NCBI RefSeq assembly: GCF_000223985.1
Contig: NZ_AFWV01000001.1
Span: forward strand, 248,001-312,000
Length of the DNA stretch: 64,000 nt
Direction: 5' to 3'
DNA from: Thiocapsa marina 5811
GTDB taxonomy: Bacteria; Pseudomonadota; Gammaproteobacteria; Chromatiales; Chromatiaceae
Under the pieces are notes generated by a model. It was given only the letters and a program-made list of their open reading frames with translations, was not told where the DNA came from and did not search any database. Of this stretch, positions 9,249 to 18,691 are shown in pieces (position 1 is the stretch's first letter; each line of letters opens with the position of its first letter). The position numbers were made by a program, and so were the translations under genes.

Positions 9249-10214
9249 TCAGTCCACCACGGGCTCCCACCCGTCGCCCGGATCATAGGCATCGATCGAC
9301 GCGGCGACGCCTCCGGTGTCGTCCCCCAAGTCCCCCTCGTAGACGATGCCCCGTTGGTTGACCTGAAAGCTCATGATGCCGGAGTTTCCGTAGCTCGTCG
9401 GCCAAGCGACCAGACCGAATCCTCCGACGAGGCGTCCGTCCTCGAGATAGCTCCGCGCACCTCCGGGCGCAGCGGGTCCTTGGGCCGTCAGGATCCTAAA
9501 GTAGTAGCCGTGATAGGGACGCGGCCGCTGCCCTGCCTCGCCGGTCCGGTAGCCCTCGTCGACCGCCTCGCCCACCAGCGGACCCATGGGACTATCGGGC
9601 TCGCCCTCGCGCGTAGGCCAATAGAGTCCGTCCCGTTTGCCGTCGGTGCTCCACAAACGCGATGCGTAGACGCCGATGCCGTCGCCGTTCGGGTCGGCGG
9701 CGGCATACTCGCGCTGCGCATCGACGAAGGCACGGGCGGTCGCGACGGCGTGCAGCTCGTTGAGTCCGACGCGGCGGTCAAGCAACTCCTCCACACCCGC
9801 CCGGGTGTCGAAATACCAGCCTTCGTCGTCCTTGGCCAAGGGGATCGGGAACGGCCAGTCGTTCGGGCCGATCGAGAGGATGGCGCTGTCCTCCGTCTCG
9901 TCTTCCAGATCCGCCTCCTCGCGCGCCAATTCCACGAAGCTCCGGCGATCGGCGGCATCCGCGACCGGGTCGCCCGACACCAGTTCGTCGAGGTCGGAGC
10001 CGAGCACCGCGTAGAGGGCATCCCGACCCTCTGCTTCGGACGCGTCGATCAAGGCCATCACGGCGGCGTCCGGAGTCTCGAAATGCATCGGGGGTTGGAC
10101 AGGCACCTCGGCGTCCGACACCTCCGCCGGGGGCGGGGCATCCTCGGCGGCCGAGACGGCGACACACGGCAATGGGGCGATCAAGACGGCCAGCAGCAAA
10201 GTGATCTTCTTCAT
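9249..10214 (-). CDS. DUF2950 family exported protein
   Basis: 321 aa exported protein. Start chosen at MKKITLLLAVLIA, where GGAG lies five bases upstream and a Sec signal peptide begins (cleavage near AVSA-AE). DUF2950 features include FETPDAAVMALIDA near the N terminus, RAFVDAQREYAAADPNGDG in the middle, and PYHGYYFRILTAQGP followed by GLVAWPTSYGNSGIMSF in the C-terminal half. The function of the family is unknown. It lies downstream of the DUF3300 gene on the same strand, a pairing I recall from other proteobacteria, suggesting a shared envelope role. Confidence 0.85.
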   Translation of the reverse strand: MKKITLLLAVLIAPLPCVAVSAAEDAPPPAEVSDAEVPVQPPMHFETPDAAVMALIDASEAEGRDALYAVLGSDLDELVSGDPVADAADRRSFVELAREEADLEDETEDSAILSIGPNDWPFPIPLAKDDEGWYFDTRAGVEELLDRRVGLNELHAVATARAFVDAQREYAAADPNGDGIGVYASRLWSTDGKRDGLYWPTREGEPDSPMGPLVGEAVDEGYRTGEAGQRPRPYHGYYFRILTAQGPAAPGGARSYLEDGRLVGGFGLVAWPTSYGNSGIMSFQVNQRGIVYEGDLGDDTGGVAASIDAYDPGDGWEPVVD

Positions 10215-10321
10215 AATCTCCGTTCCGCATCGAGAGGCAAGATACGCTGATCGAGGGGTTCGCTCGTATCTCGCCGGCATGCATGACAACAAAGGTCCCG
10301 GCGCAATCAGGCGCACCGCCG

Positions 10322-11887
10322 TCAGCGCCTTTTGATCCCGCCGGACCGGGCACCGCCGCCTCGGTTGGCTGCCTTGGCCCGACTGGCCCCGCCGCGGTTG
10401 CTGGCCGCACGCGCCGCGGCCGGTTTGCCGGCCTTGAAGGCGCTCGCCTTGGGTTTGGAACCCCCTGTCGCGGGACGCTTTGCCAAGGGTTTGGACGCAA
10501 CTTGGGCCGGGCGCTTCGCCTGCGCGACCGCCGGACGCTTGACGTCGCGGTTGACGGGGCGCTTCTTGGCGGCCGCCGCCTGGACCTTGGGTTTGGTCTT
10601 GACCTTGGCCGCCGGCGCCTTCGCCTTGACCGCCGGGGCCTTGGCCTGCACCTTGGCACGCGCCTCGCTCGCGGCCGGGCGTTTATCCTTGAGCTCTGCC
10701 ACCTTGCCGCTCGCCGCCGCGTCGCGCTTGACTTGATCGAGACCGGGGGCCTTAAGCGGGCGCTCTGCGCCCTTCACGTGTCCGCGTGCCTGGTCCCGAC
10801 TCACGGGGCCCTCGGTACGTTTGGCGGCAAACCGCTTCTCGGTGGAGGAATCCCGGTAACGCACGCCGCCGCGCCGCTCGGGGTTGTGCTCCCACTTTTT
10901 GACCTCGTTGCCGACAATGCCGCGGTTGACGTTGATGTCGCCGCGCTCGACGTTGCGGTCGATATCGATGTTGCGAGTCCGGTCAATGTTAATGTTGGCC
11001 GGCTCGCGCCAGCCGTTGTTGTTCCAGTAGGCCGGCCGGCCCCAGTAGCTCGGAGCACCGTAATAGCCTGGACCACCGTAGTAGAGCCGGTCGTTCCAGT
11101 CGTCATCGTCGTCCCACATGATCGCGGCGGTGAGGAGACCGCCGGCGACGGCACCCAGGCCGAAATTGACCAAGCTCCCTGTGCCGGTATCGGCCGTGCT
11201 CGACGAAGAGGCCTCCGCGGCCTGACCCGCCGCGAAACCGGACTCGTAGCTGGCGGTCGCATCGGCGTAGGCGTCCGGGTAATACGACTGCGCCGGGGGG
11301 CTGCTCTCCCCGTAGACCTTCACCGGATCGTAGGTGGGCACGTAGACCACCTCCGGTTCCGCGGGCTGGATGATGATGGTGTCGCCGGCCTTCTCGACAC
11401 GCTGCTGCGCGTTGTCTTCGAGCGCACCTGCCTCGTCGGCCTCGCCCCGCAAGCGTTGGATGGTATCGGTCACCTCGCCCTGCTGGGCCAGTACCGCATC
11501 GCCCAAGTCTTGGGTCCAGTCGAGGTTGTCGCTCATGAACTCGAGCACGCTGGGGAAGAAGACCAGCGCTTTGACGCTGTCGTCCCATGGCTGGTCCTCG
11601 ACCGCCTGATCGAGGGCCTCGTTCTCGAGATCGTCCTGGTCATCGAGCCAACGCTTCGCCTGCACCACGTCCAGCGGATAGGTGCTGGCCATAAGGATTT
11701 GGGCGATCAGGGCATCGGGGTAAAGCGCGATGGGCGCGACGAGCTGCTCGATCTGCTCGGCGGGGAAAGTCTCGTCCGGGGGCGCGGTCGACTCCGCTCC
11801 GAGCGCAAACGGCACCGTGACGACGACGCAGACGGCGACAATGATTGGGGCCAGCGATCGGCCGAGACGGTACCCTAGGTTCCGCAT
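10322..11887 (-). CDS. DUF3300 family exported protein with long Lys/Ala-rich tail
   Basis: 521 aa. Start placed at MRNLGYRLGR, preceded by GAGGA, with a signal peptide; longer reading upstream would overlap the HAD gene. The DUF3300 domain covers residues 30-260 (QLVAPIALYPDALIAQILMA, VVYVPTYDPVKVYG). A hydrophobic Gly/Ala segment (LGAVAGGLLTAAIMW) and a Tyr/Trp/Asn-rich stretch (YYGGPGYYGAPSYWG) follow. The last 150 residues are a low-complexity basic tail of repeated AKAPAVKAKAP/KRPA units, probably disordered and able to bind acidic polymers. Function unknown; the gene sits between DUF2950 and the HAD phosphatase. Confidence 0.85.
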   Translation of the reverse strand: MRNLGYRLGRSLAPIIVAVCVVVTVPFALGAESTAPPDETFPAEQIEQLVAPIALYPDALIAQILMASTYPLDVVQAKRWLDDQDDLENEALDQAVEDQPWDDSVKALVFFPSVLEFMSDNLDWTQDLGDAVLAQQGEVTDTIQRLRGEADEAGALEDNAQQRVEKAGDTIIIQPAEPEVVYVPTYDPVKVYGESSPPAQSYYPDAYADATASYESGFAAGQAAEASSSSTADTGTGSLVNFGLGAVAGGLLTAAIMWDDDDDWNDRLYYGGPGYYGAPSYWGRPAYWNNNGWREPANINIDRTRNIDIDRNVERGDINVNRGIVGNEVKKWEHNPERRGGVRYRDSSTEKRFAAKRTEGPVSRDQARGHVKGAERPLKAPGLDQVKRDAAASGKVAELKDKRPAASEARAKVQAKAPAVKAKAPAAKVKTKPKVQAAAAKKRPVNRDVKRPAVAQAKRPAQVASKPLAKRPATGGSKPKASAFKAGKPAAARAASNRGGASRAKAANRGGGARSGGIKRR

Positions 11888-11949
11888 GGATGTCCTCGCG
11901 ATGGTATGCGCTCTCCCGGCGCTTGGTTTGAGATCAAGGCAACGAAAAC

Positions 11950-12942
11950 TCACTTCTCCGGTAACGACGACTCGTGCGCAGGCGCGAACACCTTCGACCA
12001 GGCGTCCTTCATGGAGACCAGCACCCAACCATTCCCGGGAGCCAACTCCAGTGCCGTGTCGAGCTTGCCGACATGGCTGTCTCGGTCGTACGCATACTCG
12101 CGCTCGGCATCGGTGTGATGGAGGATCAGACCAAGCCGCGGGCCGGGCGCGCCGGTTGTCCATTGCAGCATCTGGATGTCTCCGTCGGAGTTGCCGAAGG
12201 CGAGGATCGGACGGCGCCCGATGTGGCGTTGGATGCCCACCGGCTTGCCTGCCTTGTCGTCGACGAAGGCCACCTCGGGCTCGCGCACGATCACCGGCAC
12301 GCCCTCGCGCAGCTCGAAGCGGCGGGCGATCTCGGAGCCGATCACCTGCTCCGGCGGTATCCCGTAGACACCCTCGGCCCAGGGACGCATGAAGTCCGCA
12401 CCGCCGCCGGAAACGATGAAGGTCTTGAAACCGCTCGCGCGCAGATAGGTCAGCAGCTCGAGCATGGGCTCGTAGACCAGCTCGGTGTAGGGCCGATCGA
12501 ACCTCGGGTGGCGCGCGGCGCCGATCCAGTCCGCCGCGATCATCTCGAACTCATCGGTGGTCATCCCGGCGTGTGTCGCCATGAGCAACTGCATCAGGCC
12601 ATCCATGCCGGCCTCGCCCAGGGTTTTCATGTCCCCTTCGAGCGCGGCCTTGAAGGGTTGCTCGGTCTTCCACTCCGGGTGCGCCGGGGCCAGCGTCCGG
12701 AGCCGGTCCAGGACGAACGCAAACTGGGTGTACATGGGCTGCTCGACCCAGAGGGTGCCGTCGTTGTCGAATACCGCGATACGGCGGGCGGGCGGCACAA
12801 ACTCCGGCCCCGACGCATCGGTCACGTCGGACACGAATGCGGTAATCGCCTGCTTGGCCGGACCCTCGTTCCAGGAGGGCAGCGGATCGGCGCTGGCCGA
12901 TGCGACCACGAGCATTGACGCGATCAGTGTATGCAAGCGCAT
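11950..12942 (-). CDS. Periplasmic HAD-superfamily phosphatase
   Basis: 330 aa. The ATG at 12942 has GAGG seven bases upstream and opens a clean signal peptide (LHTLIASMLVVASASA); an in-frame ATG 15 bases earlier lacks a site. HAD motif I is FDNDGTLW (about residue 59), motif II is FIVSGGGADF, a Lys lies in the FVDDKAGK region, and the acidic motif IV is GNSDGDIQML. The catalytic set is complete, so it should be a Mg-dependent phosphohydrolase of unknown substrate acting outside the cytoplasm. It lies between arylsulfatase and DUF3300 genes on one strand. Confidence 0.85.
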   Translation of the reverse strand: MRLHTLIASMLVVASASADPLPSWNEGPAKQAITAFVSDVTDASGPEFVPPARRIAVFDNDGTLWVEQPMYTQFAFVLDRLRTLAPAHPEWKTEQPFKAALEGDMKTLGEAGMDGLMQLLMATHAGMTTDEFEMIAADWIGAARHPRFDRPYTELVYEPMLELLTYLRASGFKTFIVSGGGADFMRPWAEGVYGIPPEQVIGSEIARRFELREGVPVIVREPEVAFVDDKAGKPVGIQRHIGRRPILAFGNSDGDIQMLQWTTGAPGPRLGLILHHTDAEREYAYDRDSHVGKLDTALELAPGNGWVLVSMKDAWSKVFAPAHESSLPEK

Positions 12943-13166
12943 GGAGGGCCTCGTCATGGTTTCGGATCAGTCCCGCGGTCAAGAAGGCGCCGCGGTATTG
13001 GCCGCTTGGCCGGCCGGCTGGGCGGCTTATCCCTTGGCGGCGCGCCGTTTGACGCGCAGACGATCGAAGTCATCGAATCTGAACTGCGTCCAGAGCGAAA
13101 TCCGTCAACGACGATCGGCGACACCTTGTGGAGCATCGCCGTTCGTCGAGAGCGCTCTGCCGAGCC

Positions 13167-14759
13167 TCAACCGCCGTCGGGGGTCAACGTCTTGAGGACC
13201 TTATCCAGGCTGAAGCTCGCGGCCTCTTGGCGTGGCGGAAACGCCTGGAAGGTCTCCAGGAATCGACCGACGTAGGCCTGGGCCGGGACCAGCAGATAGG
13301 CGCGCTCGAGCACCCAGTCGTAGTAGGTGTTGGAGGTGATCTCGGCACGCTCGTAGGGATCGCGCCGCAGATTCTCGACCAGCGGCACGCGCAGCGGGAT
13401 GAAGGGATCCATCCAGACCCTGAGGGTACCCGGCGTTTTCTGTTCCATGAAGAGGATCTTCCAGTCGTCGTACCTGAGTGCCGTCAGATCGCCGTCGTCG
13501 GAGAAATAGAAGATCTCGTGGCGGGGGCTCTTGTCCGTCTCGCCCTCGAGCATCGGCAGGATGTCGTAACCATCGAGATGGACCTTGTAGTCGCGCCCGT
13601 TCGCCTGATAACCGGTCAACAGCTTGTCCTTGATGTCCGGCGCGCCCGCGATCGCGAGGAAGGTCGGCAGCCAATCCATGTGATGGACGATCTGGTTGTT
13701 CCACTGACCTGGCTCGATGCGGCCCGGCCAGCGCACCATGGCGGGTACGCGCCAGCCTCCTTCCCAGTTGGTGTTCTTCTCGCCGCGGAAAGGAGTCGCT
13801 GCGGCGTCCGGCCAGGTGTTGTAGTGGGGACCGTTGTCCGTCGAGTAGAAGACGATGGTGTTGTCGGCAATGCCGAGGTCGTCGAGTTTTTGGAGGAATT
13901 TGCCGATGTGCCGGTCATGCTCGACCATGCCGTCGGCATATTCGTCCTGACCGGAGATGCCGCGCAATTCGTCCTTCACATGGGTGCGAAAGTGCATCCG
14001 GGTGCCGTTCCACCAGACGAACCAAGGCTTGCCGGCCTTGGTCTGCTCCTCGATGTAGGCGAGCGCTCGGTCGGACGTCTCGTCGTCGATCGTCTCCATG
14101 CGCTTCTTGGTGAGCGGGCCGGTGTCCTCGATCTTCTGCGTGCCGTCGGGCATGGCCCAGGAATGAATGACCCCGCGCGGACCGAATTTTTTCCTGAATT
14201 CGGGATCCTTCGGGTAGTCCTCGTTTTCCGGTTCTTCCTCGGCATTGAGGTGATAGAGGTTGCCGAGGAACTCGTCGAAGCCATGGTTGGTCGGCAAGTG
14301 CTCGTCGCGGTCGCCGAGATGGTTCTTGCCGAACTGCCCGGTCGCGTAGCCTTGCGCCTTGAGCAGACCGGCGATGGTCGGATCCTTCTCGCTCATCCCT
14401 TCCTTGGCGCCGGGCAGCCCGACCTTCGACAGACCGGTGCGGAAGACGCTTTGACCGGTGATGAAGGAAGACCGGCCCGCGGTGCAGGATTGCTCGCCGT
14501 AATAGTCCGTGAAGGTCACGCCCTCGTCGGCAATGCGGTCGATGTTCGGGGTCCGATACCCGACCAGACCATGGGTGTAGGCACTGATGTTGGATTGGCC
14601 GATGTCGTCGCCCCAGACGACCAGGATGTTGGGTTTGTCGGCAGCGGGTGATGCCGACGGGGGCGCAGCTGGAGACTGCGCATGCAGGGGCGCCGCCAGC
14701 GCCAACGCGAGTAGAGCCGGGACCGCGGTCGCGGCGCATCGGGTCGGTCTCGAAGTCAT
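13167..14759 (-). CDS. Type I arylsulfatase, exported
   Basis: 530 aa alkaline-phosphatase-superfamily sulfatase hydrolysing sulfate esters in the periplasm. Start at MTSRPTRCAA (GGAGGAG upstream) gives a signal peptide ending LHA-QSP. Metal-binding Asp pair is in VVWGDDIGQ. The formylglycine motif is CTAGR (Cys about residue 92), the C-x-A-x-R variant of C-x-P/A-x-R. FGKNHLGD supplies the Lys/His pair, and the distal Asp-Asn is in YSTDNGPHYN. Activity needs a formylglycine-generating enzyme, which is not in this window. The gene starts an apparent leftward run into the HAD phosphatase. Confidence 0.92.
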   Translation of the reverse strand: MTSRPTRCAATAVPALLALALAAPLHAQSPAAPPSASPAADKPNILVVWGDDIGQSNISAYTHGLVGYRTPNIDRIADEGVTFTDYYGEQSCTAGRSSFITGQSVFRTGLSKVGLPGAKEGMSEKDPTIAGLLKAQGYATGQFGKNHLGDRDEHLPTNHGFDEFLGNLYHLNAEEEPENEDYPKDPEFRKKFGPRGVIHSWAMPDGTQKIEDTGPLTKKRMETIDDETSDRALAYIEEQTKAGKPWFVWWNGTRMHFRTHVKDELRGISGQDEYADGMVEHDRHIGKFLQKLDDLGIADNTIVFYSTDNGPHYNTWPDAAATPFRGEKNTNWEGGWRVPAMVRWPGRIEPGQWNNQIVHHMDWLPTFLAIAGAPDIKDKLLTGYQANGRDYKVHLDGYDILPMLEGETDKSPRHEIFYFSDDGDLTALRYDDWKILFMEQKTPGTLRVWMDPFIPLRVPLVENLRRDPYERAEITSNTYYDWVLERAYLLVPAQAYVGRFLETFQAFPPRQEAASFSLDKVLKTLTPDGG

Positions 14760-14923
14760 ACGGGATGCTCCTCCAGCGTGGTGGTTATATGTCGTGAAGT
14801 CATGCCGATGAATCCACGGGATCCGATGACCGATCGCCGCGGTTTGCACACAATCGCATAAAAAGCATTGCGATTCATCATTGCATCGAATCGGCGCGAC
14901 GGTGTTTGTGGCGCAGACGCCGC

Positions 14924-17335
14924 TCAGCCGGCGGTCGGTGTCCCGCCGTCCCGGCGCGCCCTGATCTGCTCCTTCAGCTGCATCAGGATCGGGTCGTCCG
15001 GAGCTTGGACGCCGAGTCTCTCGAGCCAGCGCTCGGCGGCATCCGCGCGGTCGAGCTTGACGTTGTATTGGACCAAGGCGATCAGGATGTCGCGATCAGT
15101 CGGGGCTTTCCCGTGGGCGGCTTCCAGGACGGAAAGCGCCTCCGAGGTCCGATCGGCACTGTCGAGCGCAACGGCATAGACGTAGGCATAGCGACTGTTC
15201 TGCGGGGACAGCTCGGCGGCACGCGCAAGCTCTTCGACGGCCGCATCGAGCCGCTGCGAGCGGACCTGCGCGAGGCCCAGCGCGAAATGCAGGTCTGCGC
15301 GCTCGGACATGGTGACGGGCTCGGCGGCGAGCCCGGCCGTCAGCTCCGCCGCGGCCTCGGACTCTCGGCCCAGCGCCCGATAGAGATCGGCCAGATTCAC
15401 CCGCGCCGGAGTAAACCGCCGATCCAGACTCAGAGCGGTGCGATACGCCTGCTCGGCCACGTGGGTCTCGCCGGCCTCGAACGCCAGCAAGCCGAGATTC
15501 AGGTGTGCCTCGGGTCGGTCGGCATTCACCATCTCCGCGATTGCGTACGCCTCCAAGGCGGCACTCAGACGCTCCGCCAGCTCGCCCCCGATCCCTTGCG
15601 TCATGACCGGCGCCAGCACGCGCGCGGCCTCCAGTCGCACCGTGAGCGCCGGATCGGACAGCAATGGCCAGGCCAGCTCGACCCGGGTCTGCAGGTCCGC
15701 AAGGTCCAGGACGCGCACCGCTTGCGCGCGTACCTGCGCCTGCGGGTCGGCGAGCAGACGTTGCACGGTCATGAGTGCACTCGGATCCGGGTGGTCGCGG
15801 AGCCGTTCCAATGCACTGGCGCGGGCAATGGCCGGCTGGTTCGGGTCTGCCGCGAGAGCGAGCAAACGCATGGTCGCATCCGGGGCATCGGTGTCGGCGG
15901 CGTGCAGCGCCTCGCCGAAGTGGGGCCCCCGATACGCCGAGTCCGGATACCAGGTCTCCACGGCGGTCGCCGCCCAGGCGGCATCCTTGTCCTGATGACA
16001 TGCATTGCAGGCATTGGGGGTGCCGAGCTTCAGGGACAGATCCGGCCGCGGCACGCGCAGGCTGTGATCGGCGCGCTCGTCCACGACCATGTAATAGCGC
16101 TGGGGCATATGACAGGCCACGCACGCGGCACCGGTCGAGCCGGTTTGGTGGTGATGATGCTCGGGTGAATCATAACGGGCTGGCGTATGGCAGCGGGCAC
16201 AGACGGCGTTGCCCTCGGCGTGCAGGTCGAGGCTATGGGGCTCGTGGCAGTCGCCGCACACGACCCCCTGATGGTACATCCGGCTCTGGATGAAGGAGCC
16301 ATAGACGAAGACCTCGTCCTTGATCTGTCCGTCCGGGAAGTAGAGCGCGGGGTCCAGCAAGGCGAGCCGAAAACCCTGGTGCAGGGGGTCTCCGGGGGTC
16401 AGCTCATCCTGGATACGCCCGCGCCTGGAGTGACAGCGGGCGCACGTCTCGGTCTGGACATGGGGGCCACCTTGAGGCGATCGGGTCACGGATCGCGCCG
16501 GCTTGCCCGTCTCGGGATCGATCTGCCAGACACCGCCGTCGCGATCTTTGAGATCGACCAGTAGACCGCGGCCGGCGGCATCGGTCGCCGCAGCCGTCTC
16601 GGCGTTCTCTCCGGCGGCCTTCGCCCTGGCCCATTCGACGTGGCGGGCGCCTGGTCCGTGACAGGCCTCGCAGGCGACGTTGATCTCGGCATAGCGCGTG
16701 TCATAGACATGCTGCTCGGCGTCGTAGCGCTTCTGAAGATCCGTCGAATGGCAGTCCGCGCATTGATAGTTCCAGGTCTGGTCCGCGGCGGTCCAATGCA
16801 GCGGGTTGTTGTGGTCCATCGGCGCATCGGGGTCGGCGTCGGGATAGAGATGGAACCAGCGCTGGCCGCCCTGCTCCGGCGAGCGCGTGTCCCAGGCCAG
16901 GCCGAGCGCTTGGAGCCGGCCGCCCGGAAACTCGATCAGATATTGCTGCAGAGGGGACCAACCGAAGGTGTAGCGGATCGGATAGTCCCGAAGCTCCCCG
17001 TCGGGTCCGTCGGTCTGCACGAAGTAGCCGCTATCCCGACGGAAGAAGCGGGACTTGACTCCGTGGGCCTCGATCTCCGCGTCGTCGAAATCCCCGAGCA
17101 CGGTGTCCGGTGTTGCCTCCGTCATGGCATGGTCGTGGTCGGAACCCTTCCAGAGGTCAAACTCCGCTTGGTGGCACTCCGCGCAGACCGCGGCGCCCAT
17201 GTAGCCCCGCTGTTCCCGCTCCGGGTCCAGATGCGGATCTGATTCCGTCGTTCGGGATGCAGACTCGACGGGCACATCCGCAGCCTGCGCCGCGGGCATC
17301 AGCAATAGGGCGAGACAGAGGGCGCGCAGATCCAT
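14924..17335 (-). CDS. Octahaem c-type cytochrome with HEAT and TPR C-terminal region
   Basis: 803 aa exported multihaem cytochrome. The signal peptide is ALCLALLLMPAAQAAD. Eight CxxCH motifs (CAECH at residue 51, CADCH, CEACH, CARCH, CGDCH, CARCH, CVACH, CNACH) occupy roughly residues 50-370. HEAT-like repeats (RLRDHPDPSALMTVQRLLAD, PQAQVRAQAVRVLD) follow at about 420-530, and TPR-like repeats run to the end. The N-terminal layout resembles the cytochrome c-554 group. Electron transfer on a protein-binding scaffold is inferred; the redox partner is unknown. The chosen start has no strong Shine-Dalgarno sequence, but the signal peptide makes it the best choice. Confidence 0.85.
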   Translation of the reverse strand: MDLRALCLALLLMPAAQAADVPVESASRTTESDPHLDPEREQRGYMGAAVCAECHQAEFDLWKGSDHDHAMTEATPDTVLGDFDDAEIEAHGVKSRFFRRDSGYFVQTDGPDGELRDYPIRYTFGWSPLQQYLIEFPGGRLQALGLAWDTRSPEQGGQRWFHLYPDADPDAPMDHNNPLHWTAADQTWNYQCADCHSTDLQKRYDAEQHVYDTRYAEINVACEACHGPGARHVEWARAKAAGENAETAAATDAAGRGLLVDLKDRDGGVWQIDPETGKPARSVTRSPQGGPHVQTETCARCHSRRGRIQDELTPGDPLHQGFRLALLDPALYFPDGQIKDEVFVYGSFIQSRMYHQGVVCGDCHEPHSLDLHAEGNAVCARCHTPARYDSPEHHHHQTGSTGAACVACHMPQRYYMVVDERADHSLRVPRPDLSLKLGTPNACNACHQDKDAAWAATAVETWYPDSAYRGPHFGEALHAADTDAPDATMRLLALAADPNQPAIARASALERLRDHPDPSALMTVQRLLADPQAQVRAQAVRVLDLADLQTRVELAWPLLSDPALTVRLEAARVLAPVMTQGIGGELAERLSAALEAYAIAEMVNADRPEAHLNLGLLAFEAGETHVAEQAYRTALSLDRRFTPARVNLADLYRALGRESEAAAELTAGLAAEPVTMSERADLHFALGLAQVRSQRLDAAVEELARAAELSPQNSRYAYVYAVALDSADRTSEALSVLEAAHGKAPTDRDILIALVQYNVKLDRADAAERWLERLGVQAPDDPILMQLKEQIRARRDGGTPTAG

Positions 17336-17683
17336 GAGGGGAGCTTCTCGGGAGGAAAGAGGATCTGCCGATGGTATACCGACTGCGTTCGAGTTTTCTC
17401 CGGGCAAGGCGCGAAATCCCCGTCGAATCGCTCTGCTGACGTCCATTGAGACGTCCGCGGCATGCTCCGCAATTTCCCGTAGCTCAAACGGACGCCTCCA
17501 AAAAAGCGTCCAAAAACGTGCGCCTAGCGCATTTGCCGAGCGCGAGCCACCCTTGCATCAGCGACACCGGGTCGCGTCCGGAAAGCCGGCGCCCTTGTCG
17601 ATCCCCTTGTCGATCGAGATACGGGGGGTCCGCTTCCGAAGGATTCCTGAACATCCGAGAAACCTCGATGAGGAGGCAGCGCC
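17336..17683. other. Divergent intergenic region before the accessory locus
   Basis: 348 bp between the leftward cytochrome gene and the rightward accessory locus. It should hold promoters for both. I see no convincing -35/-10 pair, no member of the palindromic repeat family and no RNA gene. A strong GAGGAGG ribosome-binding site ends it, eight bases before the first gene of the locus. Confidence 0.5.
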
Positions 17684-18664
17684 ATGGGTGCATTCGAAGA
17701 CGATCTCTACGACGACTTCGCAGCCGCAGAGGCTGAAGGGGCCGCATTGATGGGCGACGAGCTCGAAGACCTCGGTATGGACGACTTCGAGGACGACTTC
17801 GAGGATGACTTTGCCGAGGGCATGGAGGCGGAGGCCTACGACGACGAGTCCTACTTCGACCTCGAGGCGATGGACGACTTCGAGGCGTACGACGAATTCG
17901 ACGATGGATTCGACGGCTACGAAGACGACTACGAGGACGCCGAGAATGCGCTCGAGGACGTCATGGCCTACGCGCTGGGCGCTGAGGATGCCGACGAATT
18001 CTTTGGACGTTTAATCAAAGGGCTGAAGAAGGTCGGCGGGCGCGTGTTCAAGGCCGTGCGCCGTGCGGCCCCCATGGTCGGTAACATCGCCCGCGGCGTG
18101 TCCCAAGTGGCCAGCCTGATCCCGCACCCCTACGCCCAGGCCGTCGGTGGCGTTGCCGGTCTGGTTGGCCAAGGCGCCAACCTGGTGCAGCGTCTCCGGG
18201 CCGAGGGTGCCAGCGAGGAAGAGGCACTCGACGCCTTCGCCGAATTGGCCGCACGGGATCCGCGAGCCCTGCCGATCGTCGCCGGCCTGACCGCACGCAC
18301 GGTGCTCAAGTCCAAGGCCGCCCGACTCTCGCCGTCGGCCCGCAAACAGGTCGTTAAACAGATGACCCGTGCCGCGAAGAGCCTCACCAACACACGCGGA
18401 CCGGCCGCTGTTCGGGCGATGCCAAAGATCGCCAAGAGCGTGAAGCGAACCGCCGCGGCCAAGGCGGCATCTCCGGCAACCGCGGTGAAGGCGGTGCGGC
18501 GCACCGCAGCCAAGGTCGCGCGCAGCCCGGCCATGACCCGAAAGCTCGCCCGGCCTTCCCCGGTCGCGCGGCAGCGGATCTCGACCGTGGTGCGTAAGCG
18601 AACCGTCCGCCCGCGCACCTACGTCATCCAAGGTCCGGCCCGCATCACCATCAGCGCCGCCTGA
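17684..18664 (+). CDS. Acidic-to-basic Gly/Ala-rich protein (accessory locus gene 1)
   Basis: 326 aa with no known domain that I recognise. Residues 1-105 are extremely acidic and aromatic (DDFEDDFEDDFAEG, DDGFDGYEDDYEDAE). A hinge near residue 105 leads to an amphipathic basic segment (GRLIKGLKKVGGRVFKAVRRAAP) and a Gly/Ala/Val segment with PHPYAQAVGGVAGLVGQ. An EEEALDAF patch precedes a strongly basic tail (residues 210-326, many KRTAAAK-like units). There is no signal peptide. The layout matches the next gene, so the two are probably paralogues. The charge split suggests self-association or a pro-region that masks a membrane-active or nucleic-acid-binding tail; that is inference. Confidence 0.8.
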   Translation: MGAFEDDLYDDFAAAEAEGAALMGDELEDLGMDDFEDDFEDDFAEGMEAEAYDDESYFDLEAMDDFEAYDEFDDGFDGYEDDYEDAENALEDVMAYALGAEDADEFFGRLIKGLKKVGGRVFKAVRRAAPMVGNIARGVSQVASLIPHPYAQAVGGVAGLVGQGANLVQRLRAEGASEEEALDAFAELAARDPRALPIVAGLTARTVLKSKAARLSPSARKQVVKQMTRAAKSLTNTRGPAAVRAMPKIAKSVKRTAAAKAASPATAVKAVRRTAAKVARSPAMTRKLARPSPVARQRISTVVRKRTVRPRTYVIQGPARITISAA

Positions 18665-18691
18665 GCCGCTCGAACCGGCAGGAGAACCGCC

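Noticed and set aside
14470-14500. Sulfatase motif CTAGR as a damaged active site
   Set aside because: The consensus for formylglycine formation allows Ala in place of Pro at the third position, and the other catalytic residues are present.
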